From positions 1 through 35,670 of the forward strand of contig CAMMMI010000003.1 of the NCBI GenBank assembly GCA_946497905.1: DNA of 35,670 bases, read 5' to 3'. Within the stretch, counting starts at the first letter, position 1; every line of letters begins with the position of its first letter. The position numbers were made by a program, and so were the translations under genes. Positions 1 through 7,973 of the stretch are shown here, piece after piece. Source of the DNA: an uncultured Clostridium sp. GTDB lineage: Bacteria > Bacillota > Clostridia > TANB77 > CAG-508. The notes beneath the pieces were generated by a model. It worked only from the letters and a program-made list of their open reading frames with translations. It made no database searches and was not told the DNA's origin.

Positions 1-1472
1 CAAAACTTACAATTTCTTTTATGTATTTTATTAATTCTTTTTCTTTTGTATTTTCATAATCTTGTAATTTTACATTTAAATTTTCTGTTTTTTGTATTAA
101 CTCTTTTTGCTCTTTTTTATAATTTTCTGAATATGTAACAAATTCTTTCGTATTTATTATTCCGTTTACTCTATCTTCGTAAGCTGTTTTTAGTATTTTG
201 TTAATTTGATTAATTCTTTTTTTATTATCTATAATTCTTTTTTCTATTTTCTTTTTTTCTATATTTATACTACTTTTGTCTATTGAATTTATAAGCTTTT
301 CTTTATCTATTTTCTCTTGCAAATTTTTTCTTAAATCTTCTACTACAACCTTATTCAAAACACTTTCCCTTATTGCTCTTCTTGTGCAATAATCTTTTCC
401 ATATCTATTATACATGCTGCAAATTGCAACCATATCGTCTTTTAACCCACATTGTTTTTGATATGTATATTTATTATGACATATTGGACAATATAACAAT
501 CCTGCTAATAAATGTTCTGTATTTTCTTGGCGGCGAATATTATGTGCTTTTCTTTTTATAATATCTTGTGCTAATTCAAATGTTTTTTTGTCAATTATTG
601 CTTCATGAGCATTTTCTTTAATTAAATATTCTGATTTTGGAAGTAGCCTATATTTTTTTACTTTATAACTTACCATCTCACCTCTATGTTGTATCAAATC
701 TCCTGTATATACTTTATTTGTTAATATAGATTTTATTGTATTGTGTCCCCATAAATTGCTAATGGATTTACAATGATATCTTGAGTTTCTTTGTTTATAT
801 ACAGATGGGCAATCTATTTTTCTTTCATTTAATCTATGTGCTATATATGCTAAACCTTTTCCATTTATATATTCATTAAATATGTATTTAACTACCTCTG
901 CTGGTTCTTCATCTATAATTAGTTTGGTAATATCATTTGGATGTTTTTTATATCCATATGGTGCAAATGCTCCAATAAATTCTCCTTTTTGGGCTTTTGT
1001 TCTTTTTACAGTTCTTACTTTTTTTGAAATATCTTTTGCATACATATCATTTACTACTGCTAAAAATGGTCCTATGTCGTTATGGCCTGTTTTTGAAAAT
1101 GTATCTACTCCATCATTTACTGCAATATACCTAATATTTCTTGCAGGAAAATAGTTTTCTGTGTAATAGCCAACTTGTATATAATCTCTTCCTAAACGTG
1201 ATAAATCTTTTGTTATTACTAAATCTATTTTTCCTGCATTTACATCATTTATTAATCTTATAAAATCTGGTCTATTAAAATTTGTGCCTGTATATCCATC
1301 ATCTATGTATATATCTACTAAAAACCAGTTTGAATGTTTTCCAATATATTCGCTCAAGAAAATTTTTTGATTTTTTATACTTTCGGATTCTGTTTTTGAG
1401 TCATCATCTCTTGATAATCTTAAGTACATTCCGTACTTTGTAAGTTTTACTTTCAATTATACTTGTTTCCAT
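1..1472 (-). CDS. Large serine recombinase, 3' end beyond window; +1 frameshift at CGG codon 14
   Basis: Site-specific DNA recombinase of the large serine family, which cuts and rejoins DNA at att-type sites. The only start with a proper Shine-Dalgarno (AAGGAG) is the ATG at 1472. It reads METSIIESKTYKV and then meets CGG (1433-1431); frame 0 ends eight codons later at TGA. Skipping the C gives KVGMYLRLSRDD, the family N-terminus with the catalytic Ser of the LRLSRDD motif, and the frame then stays open to the window edge. Later landmarks are TKDLSRLGRDYIQVGYYTE (resolvase core), a recombinase domain, a zinc ribbon (CPICHNKY ... GKDYC) and a C-terminal coiled coil. The alternative starts in the long frame (TTG at 1456, directly after a stop; ATG at 1429) have no ribosome binding site. 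A small ORF lies just upstream in the same direction. The family call is certain; how the frame is joined is inference. Confidence 0.9.
1431..1433 (-). other. In-frame CGG, proposed +1 frameshift site in recombinase
   Basis: The context on the minus strand is GTA CGG A ATG. Frame 0 continues AAT GTA CTT and stops at TGA. Reading GTA, skipping C, then GGA ATG TAC TTA AGA gives V-G-M-Y-L-R, matching serine recombinases, where a small residue precedes the MYLR strand. Confidence 0.75.
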
Positions 1473-1489
1473 ATTGTTAAATTTTCTCC

Positions 1490-1531
1490 TTTCTCATAGT
1501 ACATCATTATTACTATGTCTGTTATGAGAAA
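1490..1531. repeat. 9-bp inverted repeat abutting the recombinase ribosome binding site
   Basis: TTTCTCATA (1490-1498) and TATGAGAAA (1523-1531) are perfect inverted copies 24 bases apart. In the transcript the hairpin would end inside the AAGGAG of the recombinase start, so it could mask translation initiation. It could equally be a recombinase binding site. No function can be assigned from sequence alone. Confidence 0.5.
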
Positions 1532-1535
1532 CAAG

Positions 1536-1676
1536 TTATTTATGATTTTGTGTTTTGAATTCTAGCTCTTCGTTCTCTTTGTTGCAAGTCTTTTCTTGTA
1601 AATATATTGGAAGTAATATTTCCATTAGTTCTTGCAATGTTTTTCCTTCGTTTGAATAACTTCTTACTACATTCAT
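1536..1676 (-). CDS. Small 46-residue protein upstream of the recombinase
   Basis: Starts MNVVRSYSNEGKTLQELMEI and ends in a charged tail. An AGGTGG-like ribosome binding site precedes the ATG. Short proteins of this kind often sit immediately upstream of large serine recombinases in clostridial mobile elements, so a recombination-accessory or regulatory role is possible. It is probably co-transcribed with the recombinase, whose start lies 63 bases downstream. I do not recognise a domain. Confidence 0.6.
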   Translation of the reverse strand: MNVVRSYSNEGKTLQELMEILLPIYLQEKTCNKENEELEFKTQNHK

Positions 1677-1728
1677 GTCCACCTCTTTCTTTTTTAATGT
1701 ATATGTTAAGACATATGATTTATTACTT

Positions 1729-1758
1729 AAAAAAATAGATATAGATTATTCTATATCT
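1729..1758 (-). terminator. Rho-independent terminator after the HAD gene
   Basis: AGATATAGA (1737-1745) and TCTATATCT (1750-1758) form a 9-bp stem with a 4-base loop. On the minus strand it is followed by ATTTTTTT. It lies about 20 bases after the HAD stop and closes the house-cleaning gene cluster. Confidence 0.75.
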
Positions 1759-1779
1759 GTTACAAGCAATCGTATTTTA

Positions 1780-2442
1780 TTAAATAATATCTAATAATTC
1801 TTTCATTGATCTTATTTTATAATCTGGCTCTATTAAAACTTCTTCTTTTTTCTTCCATTTGTTATTTATATCTTGCTGATACCATATAGTTTTTACACCT
1901 AATACTTTTACTCCTAATAAATCTTCTAGTAGTTCATCACTTACAAATGCTATTTTTTGGTATTCTTCTTTTGGAATTTCTTCAAATGCTTTTATATATA
2001 CTTTTAAATTTGGTTTTCTTTCTTTTACTTCTTCTGAAATAACTACTTTTTTAAAATATTTCCTTATATCTTCACGTTTTAAAATATATTCAACATTCCT
2101 AATAGAATTATTACTTATAATTCCTAGATAATAACCTTTTTCGTATAATTTAACAATAGTCTCTCTCGTCTCGCCATCTAAAATATGAGATTCTAATAAT
2201 AGCATATCAATTTTTTTTAAATCTTCTTCTGTTATATTTAAGATTGATGATAAATCTTTATATATTTCTTTTTCTGTAACTTTTCCTAGAGAGTTTAAAA
2301 TTTGATAGTTTTTCCATTTTCTAAATATATCATCCCATTTTAAATTATATTTTTCTAATATTTTATTTATTTTATCATCAACATTTTCAAATTTACTGAT
2401 TAATGTATATCCCCAATCAAAAAATATATATTTATATTTCAT
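1780..2442 (-). CDS. HAD-superfamily hydrolase
   Basis: 220-residue HAD phosphatase-like protein. Motif I is FFDWGYTL with the nucleophile Asp9; the usual second Asp is Gly11, as in the DWG-type HAD subgroup. Motif II is IISNNS near residue 115, and the motif IV region is FVSDELLEDLLG. An all-alpha cap lies between motifs I and II. The start ATG follows the pyrophosphatase stop by two bases, so the genes are coupled. Substrate unknown; neighbours suggest nucleotide or sugar-phosphate metabolism. Last gene before the terminator. Confidence 0.85.
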   Translation of the reverse strand: MKYKYIFFDWGYTLISKFENVDDKINKILEKYNLKWDDIFRKWKNYQILNSLGKVTEKEIYKDLSSILNITEEDLKKIDMLLLESHILDGETRETIVKLYEKGYYLGIISNNSIRNVEYILKREDIRKYFKKVVISEEVKERKPNLKVYIKAFEEIPKEEYQKIAFVSDELLEDLLGVKVLGVKTIWYQQDINNKWKKKEEVLIEPDYKIRSMKELLDII

Positions 2443-2443
2443 C

Positions 2444-2824
2444 TTATCTTTCTTCTCCTTTATCTTTTATATTATTTATTTCTTCAATAATCTCATATTC
2501 GAAAAATCTTTCTTGAAATTCTACTAATGCTTCAATTTGTTGTTTAGTATATATCTTTTCTTCAGGAGCAATCACTAATTTATCGTCATCATCATCCAAT
2601 CTATGTATTGCAGCTATACATTTTCCTTCATATTCTTTTAGTGGTTCAAATATTCCTACTATATATGCATCTAACTCTTCGCCATCTCCACTAATTGTAT
2701 TCGGAACATACCCATAATTAATTGGATATATAAAATTCCATTTAGGATGTTTTGAGCCCATTGGTCTATCCATAACAACTTTGACTTTCTTACCTAAAAA
2801 ATCTTTATAACTTACTTTTTCCAT
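2444..2824 (-). CDS. Small inorganic pyrophosphatase-family protein
   Basis: Resembles family I inorganic pyrophosphatases (PPi to 2 Pi). It has the basic KVKVVMDRPMGSKHP segment, the INYGYVPNT motif and an acidic GDGEELDAY site where metal-binding aspartates are expected. At about 126 residues it is shorter than the canonical ~175-residue enzyme, so its substrate may differ. I chose the ATG at 2824, preceded by AGGAG; an in-frame ATG at 2845 overlaps the upstream gene and lacks a ribosome binding site. It lies between a histidine phosphatase and a HAD hydrolase and next to a MazG-type gene, consistent with clearing pyrophosphate. Confidence 0.8.
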   Translation of the reverse strand: MEKVSYKDFLGKKVKVVMDRPMGSKHPKWNFIYPINYGYVPNTISGDGEELDAYIVGIFEPLKEYEGKCIAAIHRLDDDDDKLVIAPEEKIYTKQQIEALVEFQERFFEYEIIEEINNIKDKGEER

Positions 2825-2838
2825 ATATAATATTTCTC

Positions 2839-3471
2839 CTAACATAATTTTATTTGTTCTAAATTTATTAACCTATTTTCTCTAAAAATCATTTTTAATA
2901 AGCAAGGTGATGTTATATCTAAAACCTCATCGTTATATACTAATTTAACATCCTCGTTTACTTCACACCAATTTAATAGAAAAAATTTTATTGAGCCACC
3001 ATGACTTACTACTGCAATTTTCTGTCCTTCATATTCTTTTAAAATTCTATTGAAAAAATTAGTCATCCTCTGTTTTGTATCTTCTGCACTTTCTCCGTCA
3101 GATGTTTTAAATTGTCTATCTAATAATTGTTCTTGAGAAGGATCTCTTGTTTTTTTATCTTTCATGAATTCGCCTAACTCTTTTAAATTTCCTAGTTTTC
3201 TTTCACTTAAGTTACTATCTAAATTAATAGGCAAATTATTTATGTTTGCAATATATTTCGCAGTAGCTTTTGCTCTTGTATAACTGCTTGACCATATTAT
3301 ATCAATATTATTTAATTCTTTATTTTCACTTAATTTTTTAGATTGCTCTTCTCCATATACAGATAATATTTCTTTTTCGTTAATTATTTGAGGTTCTTCG
3401 TTTGTATTTCTAATTCCATTCTCCTCAATTGTTTGGGCATGTCTAATTAGATATATTATAGTATCTTTCAT
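2839..3471 (-). CDS. Histidine phosphatase (phosphoglycerate mutase-like)
   Basis: Contains the phosphohistidine motif IRHAQT near the N-terminus and the second catalytic histidine in VVSHGGSIKFFL, both hallmarks of the histidine phosphatase superfamily. The ATG at 3471 is chosen because GGAG sits nine bases upstream. That Shine-Dalgarno lies inside the remnant of a metallophosphoesterase gene, so this gene now depends on a leader made by a deletion or fusion. The substrate cannot be read from sequence; small phosphorylated metabolites are typical. Confidence 0.85.
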   Translation of the reverse strand: MKDTIIYLIRHAQTIEENGIRNTNEEPQIINEKEILSVYGEEQSKKLSENKELNNIDIIWSSSYTRAKATAKYIANINNLPINLDSNLSERKLGNLKELGEFMKDKKTRDPSQEQLLDRQFKTSDGESAEDTKQRMTNFFNRILKEYEGQKIAVVSHGGSIKFFLLNWCEVNEDVKLVYNDEVLDITSPCLLKMIFRENRLINLEQIKLC

Positions 3472-3586
3472 TTTTAACAACTCCACAACATATTATTTTA
3501 TCAATTTTTATTTTTTCAAATTCTTCTAGTACTTCATTCAGTGCCACAATATTACTATGTATATCTGTTATTATTCCTAATTTCAT
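3443..3586 (-). pseudogene. 5' remnant of a calcineurin-like metallophosphoesterase
   Basis: Reads MKLGIITDIHSNIVALNEVL and then KIDKIICCGVV, the first strand and helix of a calcineurin-like phosphoesterase. The metal ligands D8 and H10 of the DxH motif are present, but the next motif (GD-x-x) is missing: CCG is followed by VVKNER, and the frame stops after 47 codons inside the downstream phosphatase gene. Family members are usually over 150 residues, so this is a truncated fragment. It has a normal ATG and may still drive translation of the next gene. Confidence 0.75.
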
Positions 3587-3604
3587 ATATAGCCTCTCCT
3601 AATA

Positions 3605-4306
3605 TCATTTTCTAAAATCTTTATTTAATTCTTTTTCCTCTTCTAAATTTCTTTTTTCTTCATCAACATACTCTAAAAAAATCTTATTATTAAATGTCCC
3701 TTTTCTTTCTGCTTTAGATTTCATAACTTTTTTTACTTCTTCCATATTGTAACCTTTTAATTTCATTATTGCCTTTATAACTTCTATTAGATCTCCAAGT
3801 TCTTCTATGCTATTTTCTTCTATAAACTCATTAGCTTCTTCTAAAACTTTTTTATTTAATTCTTTTAAATATTCTTCATCATTTAAAATTCTGTATTTAC
3901 ATTTTCTACCTGGTTCACTATCAATATCTTCAGGAATTTTATCTCTAACTAATTTATTATAAGTGTATCTAAAACTATTACTTAATAAATCAATTTTTAT
4001 TCCTACAACACCATATTCTTTTTCTTGTTCTTTTGAATAATATTGATACATTGATTTTGTCTTTCTTTCTATTTCATCTTCATCTGTAAAAATCTTTTTA
4101 AATAAATTTTCAAATGTTTTATCTCTGTATATATCTAATACATCTACCAATATTTTTTCTTGTAAATCTGGCAATTTTGAAAATTCTATTTTATCGCCGA
4201 TTTTTACTTTTTTCCTTTTTTCATCATATAATCTAAATTCTATTGTTTTTGTTCCATTTTTTATTCTTTCAAATGGACTTTCATTTAATTTCATTTTATG
4301 AATCAT
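3605..4306 (-). CDS. ASCH domain fused to a MazG-like phosphohydrolase domain
   Basis: 233 residues in two parts. Residues 1-105 form an ASCH/PUA-like domain (HKMKLNESPFERIKNGTKTI, then FRLYDEKR), a fold that binds modified nucleobases or RNA. Residues ~112-210 resemble the phosphoribosyl-ATP pyrophosphohydrolase/MazG-like family (YNKLVRDKIPE, then EEANEFIEENSIEELGDLIEV with the acidic ExxE...ExxD metal site). Such enzymes hydrolyse (d)NTPs to NMP and PPi, and the fusion suggests base-specific sanitation. An AGAGG ribosome binding site precedes the ATG at 4306 and a good promoter lies just upstream. The pyrophosphatase two genes downstream could remove the PPi. The domain calls are firm; the substrate is inference. 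Confidence 0.85.
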   Translation of the reverse strand: MIHKMKLNESPFERIKNGTKTIEFRLYDEKRKKVKIGDKIEFSKLPDLQEKILVDVLDIYRDKTFENLFKKIFTDEDEIERKTKSMYQYYSKEQEKEYGVVGIKIDLLSNSFRYTYNKLVRDKIPEDIDSEPGRKCKYRILNDEEYLKELNKKVLEEANEFIEENSIEELGDLIEVIKAIMKLKGYNMEEVKKVMKSKAERKGTFNNKIFLEYVDEEKRNLEEEKELNKDFRK

Positions 4307-4345
4307 ATTTTTTACCTCTTTTCTTAACTTTTATAAATTATACTA

Positions 4346-4374
4346 ATTATATAATTTATAAATTACTATTGCAA
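4346..4374 (-). promoter_or_regulatory. Sigma-A-type promoter for the ASCH-MazG cluster
   Basis: On the minus strand TTGCAA (4374-4369) and TATAAT (4351-4346) are 17 bases apart, an almost ideal housekeeping promoter, about 40 bases upstream of the ASCH-MazG start. It would drive the whole house-cleaning cluster. Confidence 0.65.
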
Positions 4375-4393
4375 TACCATTTTGCCTTAATCT

Positions 4394-4424
4394 CAATAAA
4401 AAAGACTACTAACCTAAATTAGTA
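4394..4424 (-). terminator. Likely Rho-independent terminator
   Basis: TACTAA (4407-4412) and TTAGTA (4419-4424) form a short stem. On the minus strand it is followed by GTCTTTTTTATT. It ends transcripts coming from the truncated deacetylase and VanY side before the ASCH-MazG promoter. Confidence 0.55.
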
Positions 4425-4480
4425 ATCCATTCCAAAATCCTAAAATAACTTGTTTTTAATTTCTATCCTAAAGGGAATTG

Positions 4481-4681
4481 TTACCATGCACAATTCATTG
4501 TAAATGCTACTTTATTTTCATTTGTCTGTACATTATAAATTGGTAATAATTTTGTATTATTCGCTGATGTTTCTACAGTATCACTGTCTTTCATTGTTGT
4601 TGCTAGTCCTAAAAGCAATACAATCGTTATTACAGATACTAAATATGCATATATTTTTTCTTTGTTAAATATTAAAAACAT
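4481..4681 (-). pseudogene. Truncated N-terminus resembling a clostridial polysaccharide deacetylase
   Basis: 66 residues: a short cytoplasmic start, one membrane segment (YLVSVITIVLLLGLATT), then a linker ending KVAFTMNCAW before TAA. In PdaB-like deacetylases of clostridia a similar NCAW segment opens the catalytic domain, so this looks like the membrane anchor with the enzyme lost. The start is strong (TTGGAGG seven bases upstream). No catalytic sequence follows in any frame. It could instead be a genuine small membrane protein. The deacetylase assignment is from memory of the family and is moderate. Confidence 0.5.
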
Positions 4682-4754
4682 AAAAAAACCTCCAAGTTAA
4701 AGCTATTTAATTTTATGCTTTATTTTGAGGTTTCATTACTAATTTTTTATAATT

Positions 4755-5552
4755 TTAGTTTTCATTTTTTATATATTCTATATATTCTTCTAAACACATA
4801 CCTAACTCATTAATCTTTTTGGCATGTTCTTGTCCAACATATCTCCAATGCCAAGGTTCATATAATATTTTTGTTATATTTTCTTTTTCTTTAGAGTATC
4901 TTAATATAAATCCATATTCTTGTGCATATTGTTTCAACCATGTAAAAGCCTTTGTTTTTTCGAAACTTTCATCTACATAATTGAAGTCTACTGCTAGTCC
5001 TAAATTATGTTCGCTTTGTCCTGCTTTGGCTAATTGTTTTTCTGTTAATATCTGGGCTTGTTCTTGATTATTTCCTTGTCTTAAATACTTATTTATACTA
5101 TTATCATATAATTGTTGTTGATATTCTATAGTTCTATATGCTGATTGTACCCATATATTATTTATTCCAGAATTTCTCATTGTTAATATCATATTATTTA
5201 AATCATTTATTGCTCTTTTATCAAATTTTCTTGTTTTATCTATGTCAGCTAATTCAATTTGATAGTTTTCTGGTAGTGGATTTTCACTATTTACCAGTAT
5301 TATTTTCCAATCATTAAGTTTATTATTTTCAGTAGCTGATGAATTGTTTTCTTTTTCTATATTTTCTGTTGTATCTATAATAGTATCCTCATTTTTATAA
5401 TTTTGTGTATCTGTTTTTTCTGCTTCGGTAGATACTTGCATTGTTTGCTGGCTTTCCTTATTTATTTGTTTACTATTTTTTATTATAAAAAGATATGATA
5501 TTATTACAAGTATTAATATTAAAACTACTATTACTAATATTACTTTTTTCAT
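4755..5552 (-). CDS. VanY-type D-Ala-D-Ala carboxypeptidase (M15B), membrane anchored
   Basis: 265 residues. An N-terminal membrane segment (residues 4-24) is followed by a low-complexity linker (25-80) and an extracytoplasmic M15B peptidase domain. The zinc motif SEHNLGLAVD is at 180-189 (H182, D189) and the second motif EPWHWRYVG at 232-240 (E232, H235). QSAYRT at 136-141 is the conserved substrate-side segment. It trims D-Ala from peptidoglycan stem peptides. It sits ten bases downstream of the anti-sigma gene, so it is probably the effector of that sigma system (cell-wall stress). The catalytic residues look intact. Confidence 0.9.
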   Translation of the reverse strand: MKKVILVIVVLILILVIISYLFIIKNSKQINKESQQTMQVSTEAEKTDTQNYKNEDTIIDTTENIEKENNSSATENNKLNDWKIILVNSENPLPENYQIELADIDKTRKFDKRAINDLNNMILTMRNSGINNIWVQSAYRTIEYQQQLYDNSINKYLRQGNNQEQAQILTEKQLAKAGQSEHNLGLAVDFNYVDESFEKTKAFTWLKQYAQEYGFILRYSKEKENITKILYEPWHWRYVGQEHAKKINELGMCLEEYIEYIKNEN

Positions 5553-5562
5553 TTATTTCACC

Positions 5563-6666
5563 TTATATATTTTTTATTGATTTTTCTGTTTTATAATAAT
5601 TATAACTATATCCGCCTATTATTTCTCCTGTTGTTACATCAATATAATATGAATAATATTTATTTTTTTCTTCATTTTCACTTTTTGGTATATTGTATTC
5701 TAAACATACAACCCACACTAATCTTACTTTATTATCTGTTTCATAGTATATATATTGCTCTCCTTCTTTTGGAATTTCTTCTCCTCTTTCTTTTTTATAT
5801 ACTTCACTATTCATTTTTTCAATTCTTTTTTCTGCCTGAATATTAGTTATATTATTTTCACCTTGTATTTGTAAGTGTTTATTAGTTGCTATTTGTATTG
5901 CTTGTTCTTTTGATATCTCTTCTGGATTATTTTCAAATTTGTTATTTTCTATACAGAAATAGTACAATTCATTTATTTTTGGAATCCAAGCTACTGAGAT
6001 TGTTTCATATGGATTTAATAAATCATTATACTTTTTATAAAAGGTTGCATACCATATATACACATCTTTTTCATTTTCTGCATTACCATTTATTTTTATT
6101 AATTCATATTCTGAATTATCTAGTTTATATTTATTACACATTTCCTTTGCTACTTCTATTGCCTCTTCTTTTGTTGAACGATTATTTACGATGTCTTTCC
6201 CTGTTGTTGATGAATAAATTTCTTTAAAGTCTCCTGTATTTCCGTCTATACTTATGCTTACAGGACTATTAGTGTATAATAACCATTCATTTTCGTTGTC
6301 TTTAAAACTTTTACTTAAAAAACTTTTCTTTATTTCTAAATTAGTATATTCAAATTTTTGCAATATTTCATTTCCTTTTTCTACCGCTTCTTCTTGGCTA
6401 ATACATTCTTTTTTGTCTTCTTCCGTTATTTCCATATTGAATGTGTATTTTTGTGGTTCTTTCCAAATTGCTTTGTATCCTTGTGTTGTTGCATATACTA
6501 AACCTGCAGATATTCCAATTGTTATTATAAATGTTGCTACTAGCTTTAATACATTTTGATTGGTATTTTTGAATTTTATATTGTAAAATTCTTCTTTAAT
6601 TTTACTAGTTTTTTGTTCTTTATATTTTTGATATATTTCATTCAGATATTGTTTATCAGATATCAT
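5563..6666 (-). CDS. Membrane-anchored anti-sigma-like protein with PepSY-like extracellular repeats
   Basis: About 367 residues: an N-terminal cytoplasmic part of ~40, one membrane helix (VLKLVATFIITIGISAGLVY), then a large extracytoplasmic region. The outer region holds at least three helical repeats of the form ISQEEAVEKGNEIL, STKEEAIEVAKEM and SKEQAIQIATNK, each followed by beta-rich sequence, reminiscent of PepSY/YcdB-type domains. The ATG at 6666 has GAGGG upstream and overlaps the sigma gene by 11 bases, which is typical of sigma/anti-sigma pairs. It probably sequesters the ECF sigma factor until an envelope signal is sensed. The anti-sigma role is inferred from topology and position. 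Confidence 0.7.
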   Translation of the reverse strand: MISDKQYLNEIYQKYKEQKTSKIKEEFYNIKFKNTNQNVLKLVATFIITIGISAGLVYATTQGYKAIWKEPQKYTFNMEITEEDKKECISQEEAVEKGNEILQKFEYTNLEIKKSFLSKSFKDNENEWLLYTNSPVSISIDGNTGDFKEIYSSTTGKDIVNNRSTKEEAIEVAKEMCNKYKLDNSEYELIKINGNAENEKDVYIWYATFYKKYNDLLNPYETISVAWIPKINELYYFCIENNKFENNPEEISKEQAIQIATNKHLQIQGENNITNIQAEKRIEKMNSEVYKKERGEEIPKEGEQYIYYETDNKVRLVWVVCLEYNIPKSENEEKNKYYSYYIDVTTGEIIGGYSYNYYKTEKSIKNI

Positions 6667-7213
6667 ATGTGTATCCCTCACTTTCTAATAATTGTTTTAG
6701 TTTCTTTTTTGCTCTATGTAATAATCCTTTAACTTGTGCTATGCTTTTATCCATTATCTTAGCGGTTTCCTTATATTTAAATCCTTGAAAAATTGTTAAA
6801 TAAATTATTTCTTGATATTCTGGTTTTAGCTTTTTTATCATTTTCTTTATATTCTGATTTTCTTCATTTTTAAAAACTATTTCTTCTAAATTATTGTCTT
6901 CTATACATAAGTTTTCATATTGTAGAATGTTAGTTACTCTTTTTTCTTTTTTTATATAATTTATTGCTCTACATTTTGCTATCATATATAAATATGTTTT
7001 AAATGTATATTTAAAATCGTATTGTTCTTTATTTAATAGTACATATACAAAAACATCTTGTGATATGTCTTCTGCTATTTGTGTATTTTTTGTATATGTT
7101 GAAATGAAGTATATTATTTGTTCTTTGTATTTTAATACTAGACTGTCAAATGCTTTATTGTCTCCGTTTAAATATTTTTTATATAGTTTTTTATCTGTTA
7201 GTTCATTTTGCAT
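6656..7213 (-). CDS. ECF-type RNA polymerase sigma factor
   Basis: About 185 residues with sigma region 2 (KAFDSLVLKYKEQI, then AEDISQDVFVYVL and TYLYMIAKCRAINYIKKEKR) and region 4 (LKPEYQEIIYLTIFQGFKY, then the helix-turn-helix IAQVKGLLHRAKKKLKQLL). It directs transcription from stress-type promoters. The start at 7213 is taken because GGAGG lies just upstream; the reading frame stays open 54 bases further without a ribosome binding site. First gene of an operon with the anti-sigma and VanY peptidase genes. Confidence 0.92.
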   Translation of the reverse strand: MQNELTDKKLYKKYLNGDNKAFDSLVLKYKEQIIYFISTYTKNTQIAEDISQDVFVYVLLNKEQYDFKYTFKTYLYMIAKCRAINYIKKEKRVTNILQYENLCIEDNNLEEIVFKNEENQNIKKMIKKLKPEYQEIIYLTIFQGFKYKETAKIMDKSIAQVKGLLHRAKKKLKQLLESEGYTYDI

Positions 7214-7422
7214 TGTTTTCCTCCATTTTGTTTTGGTGCTTAAATCTTTGATTATTTTTAATTTCATATATTATACAATTTATATTAGTATTTTGTTCTG
7301 TTTTAAAACAAATTTGAAAGTTTTAACATTTGAACATTTTTTATATTCCTCTTTGACTTTCCGTAAATTTGTTCTGTGCTAATTTTATGTTAGTAAAATT
7401 GTGTTCATCTGTATTGTGTGGC

Positions 7423-7533
7423 ATTTTTTATACAATAGAAAAAGGTAACTTCTTTTGAAAATAAAAATTGTTTATTTTCACTTTGAGCCTAAGTAACTTA
7501 AAGTTTCATATTGTTTCCTATTGTATAAAAAAT
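7423..7533. repeat. 111-bp element with perfect 16-bp terminal inverted repeats and inner hairpin
   Basis: This occupies most of the 380-base gap between the sigma gene and the DUF4190 gene; I see no ORF there. The ends ATTTTTTATACAATAG (7423-7438) and CTATTGTATAAAAAAT (7518-7533) are exact inverted copies. Inside, GAAAATAAA (7457-7465) and TTTATTTTC (7471-7479) form a second perfect stem with a 5-base loop. It could be a MITE-like element, a bidirectional terminator or a structured RNA. No target-site duplication is evident. The rest of the gap (7214-7422) holds only AT-rich upstream sequence of the sigma gene. Confidence 0.6.
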
Positions 7534-7592
7534 CAAAATAGGATAACATATTATAAAATGCTATCCTACTTATAATTTTATTTACTATTCAA

Positions 7593-7973
7593 TTAATAAT
7601 ATTCATTATAATAACTACTCCAATCATCATAATACGTGCTATCTACGGCATCATTATAAATTGATATTACACTCATTACTAATACTGCAATTATTATGAT
7701 TGTTAAAAGTATTCCTATTCCTCCTGTTATCACCCCTGATAGTGCCATCCCTCTATTTGTTGATTTTAATGCCATTGCTCCAAATATAATTGCTAATATT
7801 CCACAAGGTATAGAAATATACCATATAAGGCATAAAACAATAGCTACAATTCCTAATATCATGGCGGCTATAGCCATTCCTTTTTTGTCTTTTGGCTTTT
7901 CTATATGTTCTACATTATTTGTTAGATTATCTTGTATTTTTTCTGTTTCTATAAATTCTTTATTTTCTTCCAT
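7593..7973 (-). CDS. DUF4190-type membrane protein
   Basis: 126 residues. The N-terminal ~37 residues are charged and cytoplasmic. Two hydrophobic helices with the DUF4190 pattern follow (KKGMAIAAMILGIVAIVLC, then ILAIIFGAMALKSTNRGMAL and ITGGIGILLTIIIIAV), with an acidic Tyr-rich tail. The start at 7973 has a strong AAGGAGGGG upstream. Function unknown; such proteins are small membrane components often near stress genes. Monocistronic by position. Confidence 0.8.
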   Translation of the reverse strand: MEENKEFIETEKIQDNLTNNVEHIEKPKDKKGMAIAAMILGIVAIVLCLIWYISIPCGILAIIFGAMALKSTNRGMALSGVITGGIGILLTIIIIAVLVMSVISIYNDAVDSTYYDDWSSYYNEYY

